A stretch of DNA of 64,000 nucleotides from Rhodoferax sp. (GTDB lineage: Bacteria > Pseudomonadota > Gammaproteobacteria > Burkholderiales > Burkholderiaceae_C). The position numbers were made by a program, and so were the translations under genes. The notes under the pieces were generated by a model. It was not told the DNA's origin. It was given only the letters and a program-made list of their open reading frames with translations, and did no database searches. Positions 9,973-20,209 of this stretch are shown here, in pieces. The DNA lies in assembly GCA_003133245.1 (NCBI GenBank), contig PKWM01000022.1, positions 1 to 64,000 on the forward strand, written 5' to 3'. How positions within the stretch are numbered: the first letter of the stretch is position 1; each line of letters opens with the position of its first letter.

Positions 9973-11088
9973 TCAGTGTTTGGCACCGCGTGCCAGCGCC
10001 GCTGCGCGCGAGGCCGCGAGAGCGTCAGCATCAACCTCAGTTTTTGTCGGCCAACCGGCCAGGTGCTGCTGCGTGATCTCGCACAGCGCCGTGATCCAGG
10101 CCGGGTCGTCATTCAGGCAGGCAATGTAGTGAAACTCCTTGCCGCCGGCCTGTAGGAAAGCGACGCGGCCTTCGATATTGATTTCTTCGAGCGTTTCCAG
10201 GCAGTCGCTGGTGAAAGCGGGGCAGACCACGTCGACGCGTCTGACACCGGCTTTGGCCATGGCAATCAGGGAGGGTTCGGTGTAGGGCTGCAGCCATTTG
10301 GCACGGCCCAGGCGTGACTGAAACGTAACTTTGTATAACTCCTGAGCCAGGCCCAATTGCCCGGCCAGCAGCCGTGCCGTCTTTAAACATTCGCAGTGGT
10401 AAGGGTCGCCCAAAAGCAAGGTGCGCTCGGGCACGCCGTGGAAGCTCATCACCAGTTGATCGGGCCGCCCATTGGCCTGCCAGTAGCGCCTGATGCTGCC
10501 AGCGAGCGCGGCAATGTAGCGCGGGTCATCGTGGTAGTGGTTGACAAAGCGCAGCTCGGGGAGGGCACGCACTTGGCCAGCCCAGGCATAGACCGCGTCA
10601 AACAGACTGGCCGTGCTGGTGGCGGAGTATTGTGGGTAGGCCGGCAGAATCAGGATGCGGGTGCTGCCTGCAGCTTTGAGCGCATCGAGCTGCGCCGCGA
10701 TGGAGGTTGAGCCGTAGCGCATGGCGTAGCGCACTTGCACGTCGTGGCCGCGCTGCGCCAGCCAGCCTTGCAGTAGCAGCGCCTGTTTCTCGGTCCAGAC
10801 TTTCAGCGGCGAGCCCTCGGGTCGCCAGATGCTGGCGTATTTGGCGGCTGATTGGGCCGGACGCGTGCGCAGGATGACGCCGTGCAGGATCATCAGCCAG
10901 AGCAGGCGCGGGATCTCGACCACGCGCGGGTCGCTCAAGAATTCCTGCAAAAAACGTCGCACTGCGGGTGTGGTCGGCGCATCGGGCGTGCCCAGGTTGC
11001 AGTACAGCACAGCGGTGCGTTGCTGCTGACCATGGTTAAAAGGCGGCTCGGGGGCAAAAGGGGCAAGTCTTGGTAAGGTCACGGTCAT
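9973..11088 (-). CDS. hemH: Ferrochelatase
   Basis: 371 residues from the ATG at 11088, which has a good GGGAG ribosome-binding site; an ATG seven codons upstream is less likely. It inserts Fe2+ into protoporphyrin IX in the last step of protoheme synthesis. The metal-binding His in SFHGVPERT and the Glu in FTSDCLETLEEI are both present, as is the N-terminal NLGTPDAPT motif. The gene sits between the diguanylate cyclase and a Na/Pi cotransporter with no obvious functional link. Confidence 0.95.
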   Translation of the reverse strand: MTVTLPRLAPFAPEPPFNHGQQQRTAVLYCNLGTPDAPTTPAVRRFLQEFLSDPRVVEIPRLLWLMILHGVILRTRPAQSAAKYASIWRPEGSPLKVWTEKQALLLQGWLAQRGHDVQVRYAMRYGSTSIAAQLDALKAAGSTRILILPAYPQYSATSTASLFDAVYAWAGQVRALPELRFVNHYHDDPRYIAALAGSIRRYWQANGRPDQLVMSFHGVPERTLLLGDPYHCECLKTARLLAGQLGLAQELYKVTFQSRLGRAKWLQPYTEPSLIAMAKAGVRRVDVVCPAFTSDCLETLEEINIEGRVAFLQAGGKEFHYIACLNDDPAWITALCEITQQHLAGWPTKTEVDADALAASRAAALARGAKH

Positions 11089-11114
11089 ATTCTCCCGCTT
11101 CAGGATCATTTTGC

Positions 11115-12749
11115 TTACGTCGGCGCATTCGGTGCCAACACCCTGGCTGCGTCGAGAACCGGATAGGCAATTGAGCAGATCAGGGAGTTGATGCGTTTGA
11201 GGTCGCTGATGAGGTCCAGGTGCAGCGAGCTGGTTTCGACGCTGGGCAGCGTGTTGACACTCAAGCGATCAAGGTGATTGGCCGAATATTTGAGCTCCAG
11301 ATCGCGAAAGCGGGTTTTTTCCTCTAGCAGTTTTTGCGCGTCACGCAGATTGCCATTGAGAAAAACGCTCATACCCAAACGCAGGTTGTCCACCAGGTAG
11401 CCGTGCAGTTCGGTGATTTCAGCCATGCCCGCTGGCGAGAACTCCCGGCCTGGTTTGATTTTTTTGTTTTCGACCTCAGTCAACACATGCTCGAGGATGT
11501 CGCCGATTTGTTCCATATTGACAGTGAAACTGATGATGTCAGCCCAGTGCCGCCCTTCTTTCTCGCTCAAGGACGCGCGCGAAATTTTGGTCAGGTAGTA
11601 CTTGATGTCCGAGTACAGTTCATCGACCGTATCGTCCATTGCTTGTAACGCTTTGGCGAGCGCGAGATCGTTGTTCTGGATGACTCTGAACACTCCGCGC
11701 AGCATGGTTTCAACCACGTCAGACTGGTGCATGGCTTCGCGTACCGCGCACGAGAGGGCAACGCTTGGCGTGGCGAGTGCCGAGGGGTCGAGGTGGCGCT
11801 GGCGCCCGTTGATCGTGCTCTCTGGGGCGGGCGGTAGCCAGTATGCGACCCAGCGTGCCACGGCCTCGGTCAAGCCGATGAAGAGCAGGCCTACCAACAG
11901 GTTAAAGCCCAGATGAAACAGTACGACCACGGTGGCCACATCGCCCAGCAGTGGACGTATGTGCTGCAACCACAGGCCAATCAGCGGCGCCACCAAAGCA
12001 ACGCCCAACACTTTGAACACCAGGTTGCCCAGCGGTACCTGGCGCGTTTCCACCTTGGCGCCCAACGTGGTTAGCACGGCCAGTAAGCCGCTGCCCAGGT
12101 TGGCGCCCAGCACCAGCCCCAGGGCCACGTCCACCGGAACGACATCGGTGCTGGCCAGGGTGGCGGTCAGTAGCACAATGGCCAGGCTGGAGTAAGACAG
12201 CACTGACAGCAAGGCCCCCACGACGATCTCGAGCAGCAAGTCGCTGCTGAGTGAGGCCAGCAGCGCCCGTATCGCCTGGTTTTGCGTCATTTCATGGGCC
12301 GAGACCGTGACCAGATGCAGCGCCAGCAGCATCAACCCGAGCCCAATCAAAATTCGCCCGACGTAGCCGACGGTGCTGGACTGGCGCGCGATGAAAAGTA
12401 GCACGCCGACAAAAATGAACAGCGGCGATAACCACGATAGATCGCGTGAGAACACCACTGTCATCAGGCTGGTGCCAATGTCAGAGCCCAGCATGACCGC
12501 CAGCGCCGCCGGCAGAGTCATAAGCGTTTGACCGACAAACGCCGAGATGATCAGTGCGGTGGCGGTGCTGGACTGCAACAAGGCGGTGACGCCAATGCCT
12601 GAAAGGGCGGCTTTGAAGCGGTTGCTCACGCTCTGGGCCAGCACCTTGCGCAGACTCGCTCCGAGCACGCGCAGGATGTCGGTGCGCACCAGCAGGGTGC
12701 CCCACACCAGCAGGGCAATGGCGGCCAGCAGGTTGAGCAGATGCGTCAT
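11115..12749 (-). CDS. Na/Pi-cotransporter family protein with C-terminal PhoU-like domain
   Basis: 544 residues. The N-terminal two thirds is an inverted-repeat membrane domain carrying the ALLQSSTATALI signature of NptA/YjbB proteins, with a second related repeat around SYSSLAIVLL. The last roughly 200 residues are helical and PhoU-like. Such proteins move phosphate with Na+, often outward. No PHO box was found upstream; the 5' region instead carries a palindromic repeat. Confidence 0.88.
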   Translation of the reverse strand: MTHLLNLLAAIALLVWGTLLVRTDILRVLGASLRKVLAQSVSNRFKAALSGIGVTALLQSSTATALIISAFVGQTLMTLPAALAVMLGSDIGTSLMTVVFSRDLSWLSPLFIFVGVLLFIARQSSTVGYVGRILIGLGLMLLALHLVTVSAHEMTQNQAIRALLASLSSDLLLEIVVGALLSVLSYSSLAIVLLTATLASTDVVPVDVALGLVLGANLGSGLLAVLTTLGAKVETRQVPLGNLVFKVLGVALVAPLIGLWLQHIRPLLGDVATVVVLFHLGFNLLVGLLFIGLTEAVARWVAYWLPPAPESTINGRQRHLDPSALATPSVALSCAVREAMHQSDVVETMLRGVFRVIQNNDLALAKALQAMDDTVDELYSDIKYYLTKISRASLSEKEGRHWADIISFTVNMEQIGDILEHVLTEVENKKIKPGREFSPAGMAEITELHGYLVDNLRLGMSVFLNGNLRDAQKLLEEKTRFRDLELKYSANHLDRLSVNTLPSVETSSLHLDLISDLKRINSLICSIAYPVLDAARVLAPNAPT

Positions 12750-12782
12750 GGCCTTCTCTCTTCTTTAACGTGAAAGAGGATT

Positions 12783-12822
12783 GTCATTGCGAGGAGCGAA
12801 GCGACGCGGCAATCGCAATGAC
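12783..12822. repeat. Palindromic REP-like repeat (GTCATTGCGA ... TCGCAATGAC)
   Basis: Perfect 10-bp inverted arms enclose gcgaagcgacgcgg-like sequence. This is the widespread GTCATTGCGAG type of dispersed repeat. Degenerate relatives occur at 17992-18031 and 28443-28515. It lies between lspA and the Na/Pi cotransporter. Confidence 0.8.
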
Positions 12823-12864
12823 GGGATTTTTTCATTATCTCGGGCGTCGCTCAGGATTCATCAG

Positions 12865-13392
12865 TTAGTGGGCGCGGCGCACGCGCAGCAGTTCATCGAG
12901 GATCAGGCAGGCAGCGCCAATGGTGATGGCGCTGTCAGCAAGGTTGAAGGCCGGGAAGTAGCCGCCGGGAAACACCGGAGCCAGCCAGCGCCAGTGGAAT
13001 TGCAGGAAATCAACTACATAACCATAGAGCAGACGGTCGATCACGTTTCCAATGGCCCCGCCCAAAATGCAGGCCAGTGCAAAAGCAAACAGTTTTTGCC
13101 CGGGGTGCGACTTGAGCAGCCAGACAATCAAGACCGCTGCCAGCACCCCAACCGCGCTGAAGAACCAGCGCTGCCAGCCCGAGGCACCGGCCAGAAATGA
13201 GAAAGCGGCACCGCTGTTGTGTACCCGAACCAGGTTGAAAAAGCTACTCACCAGGGTGCTTTCACCGAGCTGATAGAAGCCGACGATCAAGACCTTGCTG
13301 AGCTGGTCCGCTAGCACAACAAGCAGCGCCAGGCCGAGCCATTTCAAAAGGCCGCCCGAGCCGCTCCAACCGGGGCTTGATTTGCGCGCCAT
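12865..13392 (-). CDS. lspA: Prolipoprotein signal peptidase (signal peptidase II)
   Basis: 175 residues with four membrane helices. It cleaves signal peptides from diacylglyceryl-modified lipoproteins in the inner membrane. Both catalytic aspartate motifs are seen: [15 protein letters not shown] and [11 protein letters not shown]. It directly follows ileS, its start meeting the ileS stop, as in most proteobacteria. Confidence 0.96.
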   Translation of the reverse strand: MARKSSPGWSGSGGLLKWLGLALLVVLADQLSKVLIVGFYQLGESTLVSSFFNLVRVHNSGAAFSFLAGASGWQRWFFSAVGVLAAVLIVWLLKSHPGQKLFAFALACILGGAIGNVIDRLLYGYVVDFLQFHWRWLAPVFPGGYFPAFNLADSAITIGAACLILDELLRVRRAH

Positions 13393-16319
13393 CAGACAAA
13401 GGCCCTGACTTCACCCGCGCCGAACAGGTTGCTGGCGCAGCGCCCACAGAGGGTGGGGTGCGCCGGGTCAACGCCGATGTCGTCGCGGTAATGCCAGCAG
13501 CGCTCGCATTTGGTGCCGGTGGAGGCGACGACGTTGATCACGAGTGCGTCCCCGGCAATCAGGTCAAGGGCGGAGGTGATGAAGACAAATTTCAAATCAG
13601 AGCCCAGGCTGGAAAGAAGCGCGTGGTCGTCGCCGACCACGGTGAGCGTCACGTTGGCTTGCAAGGATGAGCCAATTTTGCTCTCGGCGCGCAAGGCTTC
13701 GATCTCTTTGTTGACCGCATCGCGGATCTCGCGGATGCGCGACCACCTGACTAAAAGTGGGTCACCGGTCATCAACCTAGCGGCTAAGTTGTCATTCCAA
13801 AGAGGAAACTTCCAGTAGGTGTCCATGAAGATGGATTCTCTCGTGGCGCTTGGCGTTTTGCCCGCTGCACCCAGCACGGCCCAGGCCTCTTCTGCGGTAA
13901 AGCTCAAAAACGGCGCCATCCAGCGCAGCATCGCCTGCGTGATTTGCCACAGCGCCGTCTGCGCGCTGCGCCGCGCCAGTGATTTGGGTGCGGTGGTGTA
14001 GAGCCGGTCTTTCAGGATGTCGAGGTAAAACGAGCCCAGGTCTTCACTGCAATAGATTTGCAGTTTGGCCACCACCGGATGAAATTCATAAACTTCGTAG
14101 TGGGCCAGGATGTCGGTCTGCAACTGCGCCGCGCGGGCCAGGGCGTAGCGGTCAATCTCCAGCATCTGCGCCAGCGGCACGCTGTCCTGCGCCGGGTCAA
14201 AGTCGCTCACATTGGCGAGCAGAAACTTGAGCGTGTTGCGCACGCGCCGGTAGGTGTCCACCACGCGTGCCAGGATTTTGTCGTCGCCAGCAATGTCGCC
14301 CGAATAGTCACTGGCCGCCACCCACAGGCGGATGATTTCGGCACCGAGCTTCTTCCACGTTTCCTGCGGATCGACCCCGTTGCCGGCGCTCTTACTCATC
14401 TTGTGGCCCTTGCTGTCCACCGTGAAGCCGTGCGTCAGAATGCCTTTGTAAGGGGCCCGGCCAACCATGGCGCAGGCGGTCAGCAACGACGAGTGAAACC
14501 AGCCGCGATGCTGGTCGTGGCCTTCCAGATAGAGGTCGGCTTCGGGACCTTCTTCGTGAGCGCTGCCGGGGTGCGAGCCTTTGAGTACGGTGGTGTGCGT
14601 CGTGCCAGAATCAAACCAGACTTCCAGAATATCGCTGCTCTTGGTGTAAAAGGGCGCGTCCGCAGCGCAATCGACACGCGCCAGAATGTCCTCGGAGCTG
14701 GCCTTGCTCCAGGCTTCCACCCCGCCCTGCTCGACCATGCTGGCGGCAATGTCCAAAATTTCCATCGTGCGCGGGTGCAACTCGGCGCTGTCCTTGTGTA
14801 GGAAGAAGGGCAGTGGCACGCCCCAACTGCGCTGGCGGCTGATGCACCAGTCGGGCCGTCCGGCAATCATGTCGCGCAATCTGGTCTTGCCGTTCTCGGG
14901 GTAAAACCTGGTTTGCTCGATGGCGTCCAGCGCGGTTTGGCGCAGGGTTTTGGGTGCTTTGTCTTGGGTGAAGACGCCGACACCTTCGTCCATGCGAATG
15001 AACCACTGGGCGGCGGCGCGGTAAATCACCGGCGATTTGTGGCGCCAGCAATGTGGGTAGCTGTGAACCAGGTCGGACGTGGCAAACAGGCGATCAGCCT
15101 GGCGCAGTGCATCGATCACCACCGGGCAGGCTTTCCAGATGAATTGGCCGCCAAACAAGGGCAGTTCGCTGGCATAAACGCCATTGCCCTGGACCGGATT
15201 CAAGATCGCATCGATGGGCATGCCGTGGCTGACGCAACTGTTGAAATCTTCCACGCCATAAGCCGGGGCCGAGTGCACCACACCAGTGCCGTCGTCGGCG
15301 GTGGCATAGTCGGCCAGGTAGATCGGCGAAAGACGGTCGTAGCCGCTGTCCACATGCGCCAGCGGGTGCTTGAAGTTGATGCCGCCGAGGTTTTTGCCGA
15401 GTGTGGTGGCAACGACGCTGCCGGTGAGCCCGAAGCGCTCAAGGCATTGCGGCACCAGACTCTCGGCCAGCAGCAGCAGACCACGCCCGGTGTCCACCAA
15501 CGCGTAGCTGAGTTCCGAGTTGAGGTTGAGCGCCTGGTTGGCCGGGATGGTCCAGGCGGTGGTGGTCCAGATCACCGCAAAAGCGTCTTTGGTCAGTGCC
15601 TTCAGGCCAAATGCCGCTGCCAGCTTGGCTGGTTCGGCGCACAAAAAACCAACGTCAAGCGTCTGCGATTTTTTGTCGGCGTATTCAATCTCGAACTCGG
15701 CCAGGCTGGAGCCGCAGTCAAAGCACCAATAGACCGGTTTCAAGCCGCGATAGACAAAACCGCGTTCGATGACACGTTTGAAAGCGCGAATTTCATCGGC
15801 TTCGTTCTTGAAATCCATGGTGCGGTAGGGATGATCCCAGTCGCCCAGCACGCCCAGACGTTTGAAGTCGGCGCGTTGCAGGTCGATCTGCTCGGCGGCA
15901 AAGGCGCGGCTTTTGGCCTGCATTTCATCGCGCGGCAGCTTGCGGCCAAATTTTTTCTCGATCGCGTTCTCAATCGGCAGGCCATGGCAGTCCCAGCCCG
16001 GGATGTAGGCCGCGTCCATGCCCTTGAGTTGGCGCGCCTTAACGATCATGTCTTTCAGAATCTTGTTGACCGCGTGCCCCATGTGGATCTGGCCGTTGGC
16101 ATAAGGCGGCCCGTCGTGCAGCACAAACTTGGGCGCGCCACAGCGCGCCGCGCGCAGCTTTTTATAAATGCCTTGCTCTTCCCATTGCTTGACCCACAGT
16201 GGCTCGCGCTTAGGCAGGTCGCCGCGCATCGGAAACGGCGTGTCGGGCAGGTTGAGCGTGCTGCGGTAATCAGTTTTGGCGGTGGGCTCGCAAGCCGGCG
16301 TAGTGTTAATGGTGGTCAT
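13392..16319 (-). CDS. ileS: Isoleucyl-tRNA synthetase
   Basis: About 975 residues from the ATG at 16319; an ATG 11 codons upstream overlaps ribF more deeply. Class I synthetase charging tRNA-Ile. The HIGH motif reads HMGH within [13 protein letters not shown], and KMSKS lies in [15 protein letters not shown]. The C-terminal zinc site has two CxxC pairs, CERC and CGRC. It is the middle gene of the ribF-ileS-lspA operon, and its start overlaps the end of ribF. Confidence 0.97.
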   Translation of the reverse strand: MTTINTTPACEPTAKTDYRSTLNLPDTPFPMRGDLPKREPLWVKQWEEQGIYKKLRAARCGAPKFVLHDGPPYANGQIHMGHAVNKILKDMIVKARQLKGMDAAYIPGWDCHGLPIENAIEKKFGRKLPRDEMQAKSRAFAAEQIDLQRADFKRLGVLGDWDHPYRTMDFKNEADEIRAFKRVIERGFVYRGLKPVYWCFDCGSSLAEFEIEYADKKSQTLDVGFLCAEPAKLAAAFGLKALTKDAFAVIWTTTAWTIPANQALNLNSELSYALVDTGRGLLLLAESLVPQCLERFGLTGSVVATTLGKNLGGINFKHPLAHVDSGYDRLSPIYLADYATADDGTGVVHSAPAYGVEDFNSCVSHGMPIDAILNPVQGNGVYASELPLFGGQFIWKACPVVIDALRQADRLFATSDLVHSYPHCWRHKSPVIYRAAAQWFIRMDEGVGVFTQDKAPKTLRQTALDAIEQTRFYPENGKTRLRDMIAGRPDWCISRQRSWGVPLPFFLHKDSAELHPRTMEILDIAASMVEQGGVEAWSKASSEDILARVDCAADAPFYTKSSDILEVWFDSGTTHTTVLKGSHPGSAHEEGPEADLYLEGHDQHRGWFHSSLLTACAMVGRAPYKGILTHGFTVDSKGHKMSKSAGNGVDPQETWKKLGAEIIRLWVAASDYSGDIAGDDKILARVVDTYRRVRNTLKFLLANVSDFDPAQDSVPLAQMLEIDRYALARAAQLQTDILAHYEVYEFHPVVAKLQIYCSEDLGSFYLDILKDRLYTTAPKSLARRSAQTALWQITQAMLRWMAPFLSFTAEEAWAVLGAAGKTPSATRESIFMDTYWKFPLWNDNLAARLMTGDPLLVRWSRIREIRDAVNKEIEALRAESKIGSSLQANVTLTVVGDDHALLSSLGSDLKFVFITSALDLIAGDALVINVVASTGTKCERCWHYRDDIGVDPAHPTLCGRCASNLFGAGEVRAFV

Positions 16320-17295
16320 GTTGGCGCTGGGTGGCAAAGTAGGCACGTGCATCGAGGCAATCCTGAGTGATGCCAGCCTTCAGCGCATCAAGTGTGCCGT
16401 ACTTCAGTTCGTCGTGCAGTTTGTGGAGGAGTTCCACACGAATGATTTTACCGTAGGCCCCTTCGGCACCGAGCTGCGCTGGCCAGTCCAGGCAATGGGT
16501 TTCGAGCAGCACGCGCCCGCCATTGACATCGCGCGGATCCAGCGAAGGCCGAATGCCCAAATTGGCCACACCCGCCAGCGCTGCCTCGGCCAAGCCATAA
16601 ACCAGCACGGCAAAGATGCCGCTGGCGGCGGGCTTCCAGTGGGCAAAGCGCAGGTTCAGGGTTTTGAACCCGAGTTCGCGTCCGAGCTTGCGGCCATGAA
16701 CGACGTGTCCTGAAATGCGATAAGGCCGTCCCAACAGTCGCGCAGCGTCGGCCATGCGGCCAAGGCTGAGCGCCAACCGCACCTCCGAGCTTGACACGCG
16801 CAAGCCATGTACCTCGTAACTGTTCATGCGCGCCACATCAAAGCCCTGATCTGCGCCGACTGCGTCCAGCAGGGCGTAGTCACCGGCGCGCTTGGCACCA
16901 AAACGGAAATCGTCCCCGACCAGGACGTATTTCGCGCCCAGTCCCTTGAGCAGAACCTGGTCGATGAAGGCTTGTGGCGTTAGCGCTGCCAGTTGCGCGT
17001 CAAAGGGCAATACCACCGTTTGATCAACGCCGCAGTGGGCCAGCTCGGTAAGCTTGTCGCGCAGTGTGCCCACCCGCGCCGGCGCCAGTTCGTTTTGGTG
17101 GTTGACGGCGGCAAAGAAGTCGCGCGGATGGGGCTCGAAAGTCAGGGCGCAACTCGGTATACCGCGCTGCTGTGCCTCGCTTTTAAGCAGCGCCAGCATG
17201 GCTTGATGACCCCGGTGCACGCCGTCAAAATTGCCGATCGTCAGCGCGCACGCCGGGGCAATGTCGGGGTGTTTGAAACCACGGAATACTTTCAT
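16306..17295 (-). CDS. ribF: Bifunctional riboflavin kinase / FAD synthetase
   Basis: 329 residues. The N-terminal nucleotidyltransferase domain has [15 protein letters not shown]. The C-terminal flavokinase domain has [24 protein letters not shown]. It converts riboflavin to FMN and FAD. It is the first gene of the operon with ileS and lspA; the promoter should lie in the 130-bp gap shared with the divergent HNH gene. Confidence 0.96.
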   Translation of the reverse strand: MKVFRGFKHPDIAPACALTIGNFDGVHRGHQAMLALLKSEAQQRGIPSCALTFEPHPRDFFAAVNHQNELAPARVGTLRDKLTELAHCGVDQTVVLPFDAQLAALTPQAFIDQVLLKGLGAKYVLVGDDFRFGAKRAGDYALLDAVGADQGFDVARMNSYEVHGLRVSSSEVRLALSLGRMADAARLLGRPYRISGHVVHGRKLGRELGFKTLNLRFAHWKPAASGIFAVLVYGLAEAALAGVANLGIRPSLDPRDVNGGRVLLETHCLDWPAQLGAEGAYGKIIRVELLHKLHDELKYGTLDALKAGITQDCLDARAYFATQRQHDHH

Positions 17296-17428
17296 TGGAA
17301 TGGTATCTTTTTAGTAGCAGACGGCGTAGCTTGTTAAAGCACTGAAAGCCAAATTCACATAAAAACAGGGTATATTGTGCCTTGGCAGTCCGCAGCAAGG
17401 TTTGCCCGCAAGCTATCAGGAGGTTCTT

Positions 17429-17986
17429 TTGAAGGTCTTGAAGTTGTCAGCGCAGGGTTTGCCCCAGTCGTGGATTTCGCTGGAGCAAGCGGTGATTCAT
17501 TACGCGGCCGAAGAAGTGCGCTGGGAGATGGGCGCGCGAATTGCTGTTTTTCATGGCGGACAAAATGCGCTCACCGGTCGGCAATCGGTCATCACCATCA
17601 ACAGTATTATTGGCACCAAGGGCGTACCCAGGATCAATCCTTTTCAGCGCAAGCCGGCGCTGACCAATGGCAAGCTGTTCACACGTGACCGCAATCTTTG
17701 CGCTTATTGCGGAGACGTTTTTCATGAAGATGATCTGACCCGTGAGCACATCATTCCCTTCGCCCAGAACGGTATCGACACCTGGATGAATGTGGTGACG
17801 GCTTGTCGCGCCTGCAATCACCGCAAGAGCTCGCGCACACCCGAGCAGGCGCATATGCCGCTTTTGTACACGCCTTATGTGCCAAGCCTGTGGGAAGACT
17901 TCATTTTGCGCAATCGCCGCATCCTGGCCGACCAGATGGAGTTTTTGATGGCGCATGTGCCGAGGTCGTCACGGCTGATGGCGTGA
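17429..17986 (+). CDS. HNH endonuclease family protein
   Basis: 185 residues if started at the TTG at 17429, which has AGGAGG five bases upstream; the open frame extends to 17375 without another ribosome-binding site. The HNH core is clear: CAYC, then REHIIPF, then CRACNHRK, giving two zinc-binding CxxC pairs around the His catalytic segment. The N-terminal region (about 60 residues, SWISLEQAVIHYAAEEVRWEMG) is conserved in Burkholderiales homologues, from memory. Its role is unknown; nothing nearby suggests restriction or a phage origin. Confidence 0.85.
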   Translation: MKVLKLSAQGLPQSWISLEQAVIHYAAEEVRWEMGARIAVFHGGQNALTGRQSVITINSIIGTKGVPRINPFQRKPALTNGKLFTRDRNLCAYCGDVFHEDDLTREHIIPFAQNGIDTWMNVVTACRACNHRKSSRTPEQAHMPLLYTPYVPSLWEDFILRNRRILADQMEFLMAHVPRSSRLMA

Positions 17987-17991
17987 AAGAT

Positions 17992-18031
17992 TGTCAGTTT
18001 CTGCGATTGCCGCGCTACGCTCGCAATGACA
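17992..18031. repeat. Degenerate REP-like repeat (TTGTCAG ... CGCAATGACA)
   Basis: A decayed member of the GTCATTGCGA family seen intact at 12783-12822. It fills much of the gap between the HNH gene and the DNA ligase gene. Confidence 0.55.
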
Positions 18032-18097
18032 AGACGGGCACATTGGTAATTTCTTATTCTCTTGGCGATGGATGGGCATTTCTTTTGGAGTCACAAA

Positions 18098-18988
18098 ATG
18101 AAGTATCAATGGGCAAACCGGCCACGCACTTATTTGTCGCTGCTTTTGGGCAGTGCATTTTTGCCGGTGCCGGTGCTGGCGATGGCTGTTGCTGCGCCGT
18201 CGCTGCAAGCTTCGGCGACACCGGCACTCATGCTGGCCAAACTTTGGCAGGTGGGCCAGAACCCCAGCGCTTTTCTCGTCAGCGAAAAGCTCGATGGCGT
18301 GCGCGCGTTTTGGGATGGGCAGGCGCTGCGTTTTCGCAGTGGCCGCAAGATTGCTGCACCGGCGTGGTTCACAGCCGCCCTGCCTGCCACGCCACTCGAT
18401 GGCGAGCTCTGGCTGGGGCGCGGTCGTTTTGATGAGCTCTCGGGTATCGTGCGCCGGCGTGTTCCGAATGATGCCCAGTGGCACACACTGCGCTACATGA
18501 TTTTTGATTTGCCTGGAGCGAGCGGTTCATTTGGCGAGCGTGCCGTGCAAATGGTCTCGGTTGTGGCCAGCGCCAAAGTGGCGTGGTTGCAAACCATAGA
18601 GCAGCGGCGCGTGCCTGATTCAGCGGCACTACAGCATCAATTGACCCAATTGGTGGACGCAGGCGGCGAGGGGCTGGTGCTGCACCGTGCTGATTCGCTT
18701 TGGCTGCCCGGGCGCAGCGATGCGCTGCTTAAACTCAAACCGGTTCCAGACGAAGACGCTCGGGTGATTGCCCATCTGCCCGGCAAAGGCCGCTTTGCCG
18801 GGCAGATGGGTGCACTGTTGCTTGAGTTGCCCAGTGGCCAGCGCTTTGCCTTGGGCACCGGTTTTACCGATGCTAAGCGTGCAGCACCGCCGCCTGTGGG
18901 TGCCACCGTCACCTACCGCTATCGGGATCGCACGCCCTCTGGCTTGCCGCGTTTTGCGTCATTTTTGAGGGTGAGCGAGGCGGAGTAG
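18098..18988 (+). CDS. ligE: ATP-dependent DNA ligase, exported (LigE-like)
   Basis: 296 residues from the ATG at 18098, which has a nearby GGAG. The N-terminus is a signal peptide (about residues 1-30, basic start, then LSLLLGSAFLPVPVLAMAVA). The adenylation motif I is EKLDGVRA, with the catalytic lysine in KLDG. Later nucleotidyltransferase motifs (GEGLVLHR and LLKLKP) and a short OB domain follow. This is the minimal LigE type, thought to work in the periplasm, perhaps on incoming DNA. It is alone between a repeat and a convergent acyl-CoA dehydrogenase. Confidence 0.85.
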   Translation: MKYQWANRPRTYLSLLLGSAFLPVPVLAMAVAAPSLQASATPALMLAKLWQVGQNPSAFLVSEKLDGVRAFWDGQALRFRSGRKIAAPAWFTAALPATPLDGELWLGRGRFDELSGIVRRRVPNDAQWHTLRYMIFDLPGASGSFGERAVQMVSVVASAKVAWLQTIEQRRVPDSAALQHQLTQLVDAGGEGLVLHRADSLWLPGRSDALLKLKPVPDEDARVIAHLPGKGRFAGQMGALLLELPSGQRFALGTGFTDAKRAAPPPVGATVTYRYRDRTPSGLPRFASFLRVSEAE

Positions 18989-19003
18989 CTGTCGAACCCG
19001 CCT

Positions 19004-20119
19004 TCAGGCAAACACGCCCGCCGTCTCCTGCATCCTCTGCGATACCTCACCGAGGTGATGCAGGCTGTCGCCAAAGCTTATTTCCAGTTGCGTGAGTTTC
19101 TTGAAGTAATGGCTGACTATATATTCATCGGTCACGCCGATGCCGCCGTGCAGTTGCACGGACTGCTGGCCGACAAAACGCATCGAATTGCCTAGCTGGT
19201 ATTTGGCGCGGGCCAGCGCGGCGCGGCGCTCCGGCGCGGGCGCACCGAGTTTGAGGCTGGCGTAATAGCTCATCGAGCGCGCCAGCTCCAGCTGCATTTT
19301 CATGTCGGCAGCGCGGTGGCGCAGTGCCTGAAAGCTGCTGATCGCCACGCCGAACTGCTTGCGCATGTTCATGTACTCGGCAGTGATCGCCATCGTCTTG
19401 TCCATCACACCCACGGCTTCGGCACAGGTGGCGGCAATGCCGATATCAACCGCGTATTCGAGTGCAGTAAGGCCGTCGGGCGTGATCAGGCTGGCGGGGG
19501 CACTTTGCAGCGTGACTTCAGCTGCGCGGCTGCCGTCCTGAGTGCCGTAGCCCTGTGCGCTGACGCCGCTGGCGCTGTGCTCGACCAAAAACAAAGCGAG
19601 CGTGCCGTCGAGTGTGGCCGGAACCAAAAAGGCGTCGGACTGATCACCGGCCGGAACCAGGCTTTTAACCCCGTTGAGGGTAAAGCCGTTGGCAGTCTGC
19701 GTCGCTGTTGCCGCGCAAACGTTGAGCTGATAGCGTGCCGCCCGCTCCTGGTACGCCAGCACCACCAGCGCCGCGCCGTTGGCAATCCTGGGCAGCCAGG
19801 CAGCCTTGACGGGGTCTGGTGCATGGCTGCTCAGCACGGCAGCAGCGATCAGGCTTTGGTTCAGCGGTTCCAGCACCATGCCGCGCCCAAGCTCTTCCAT
19901 CACCACCATGCCCTCGACCGGCCCCATACCCATGCCATCAAATTGTTCCGGAACGTACAAGCCGCACAACCCCAACTCGGCGAGCTCACGAAACGCTCCG
20001 CGTGAAAAGCCACCGGCCTTGACGGCGGCGCGGCGGCGCTCGAAGCTGTAGCCCTTGTCCACCCATTTACGCACCGCGTCGCGCAGTTGCTGCTGGTCGT
20101 CAGAAAAATCGAAATCCAT
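19004..20119 (-). CDS. Acyl-CoA dehydrogenase, small-subunit (PimD-like) type
   Basis: 371 residues from the ATG at 20119 (MDFDFSDDQQQL). It has the ACAD fold but divergent active-site regions, and the C-terminal LHGGIGVTDEYIVSHYFKKL segment. It is the second gene after a large-subunit-type acyl-CoA dehydrogenase, the arrangement of heteromeric pimeloyl-CoA dehydrogenases PimC/PimD used for dicarboxylic or cyclic acyl-CoAs. The pairing and product names follow from memory of the family; the true substrate is unknown. Confidence 0.82.
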   Translation of the reverse strand: MDFDFSDDQQQLRDAVRKWVDKGYSFERRRAAVKAGGFSRGAFRELAELGLCGLYVPEQFDGMGMGPVEGMVVMEELGRGMVLEPLNQSLIAAAVLSSHAPDPVKAAWLPRIANGAALVVLAYQERAARYQLNVCAATATQTANGFTLNGVKSLVPAGDQSDAFLVPATLDGTLALFLVEHSASGVSAQGYGTQDGSRAAEVTLQSAPASLITPDGLTALEYAVDIGIAATCAEAVGVMDKTMAITAEYMNMRKQFGVAISSFQALRHRAADMKMQLELARSMSYYASLKLGAPAPERRAALARAKYQLGNSMRFVGQQSVQLHGGIGVTDEYIVSHYFKKLTQLEISFGDSLHHLGEVSQRMQETAGVFA

Positions 20120-20148
20120 ATTGGTCACCTGCATTAGTCTGAATAGAA

Positions 20149-20165
20149 CCCCCTCCCGGAGGGGG
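20149..20165. repeat. Small G/C palindrome between the paired acyl-CoA dehydrogenases
   Basis: CCCCCTCC cgga GGGGG lies in the 90-bp gap between the two dehydrogenase genes, 30 bp upstream of the second start. It resembles the core of the repeat inside miaA. Confidence 0.5.
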
Positions 20166-20209
20166 CACGGAGGAGCGGTGTGAGCGCACAACGCAAACTG
20201 TGCACGGCG

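Noticed and set aside
14913..16370. 485-codon open frame on the plus strand
   Set aside because: It lies wholly opposite ileS, a certain gene, and its translation has no recognisable domain. High-GC antisense shadow.
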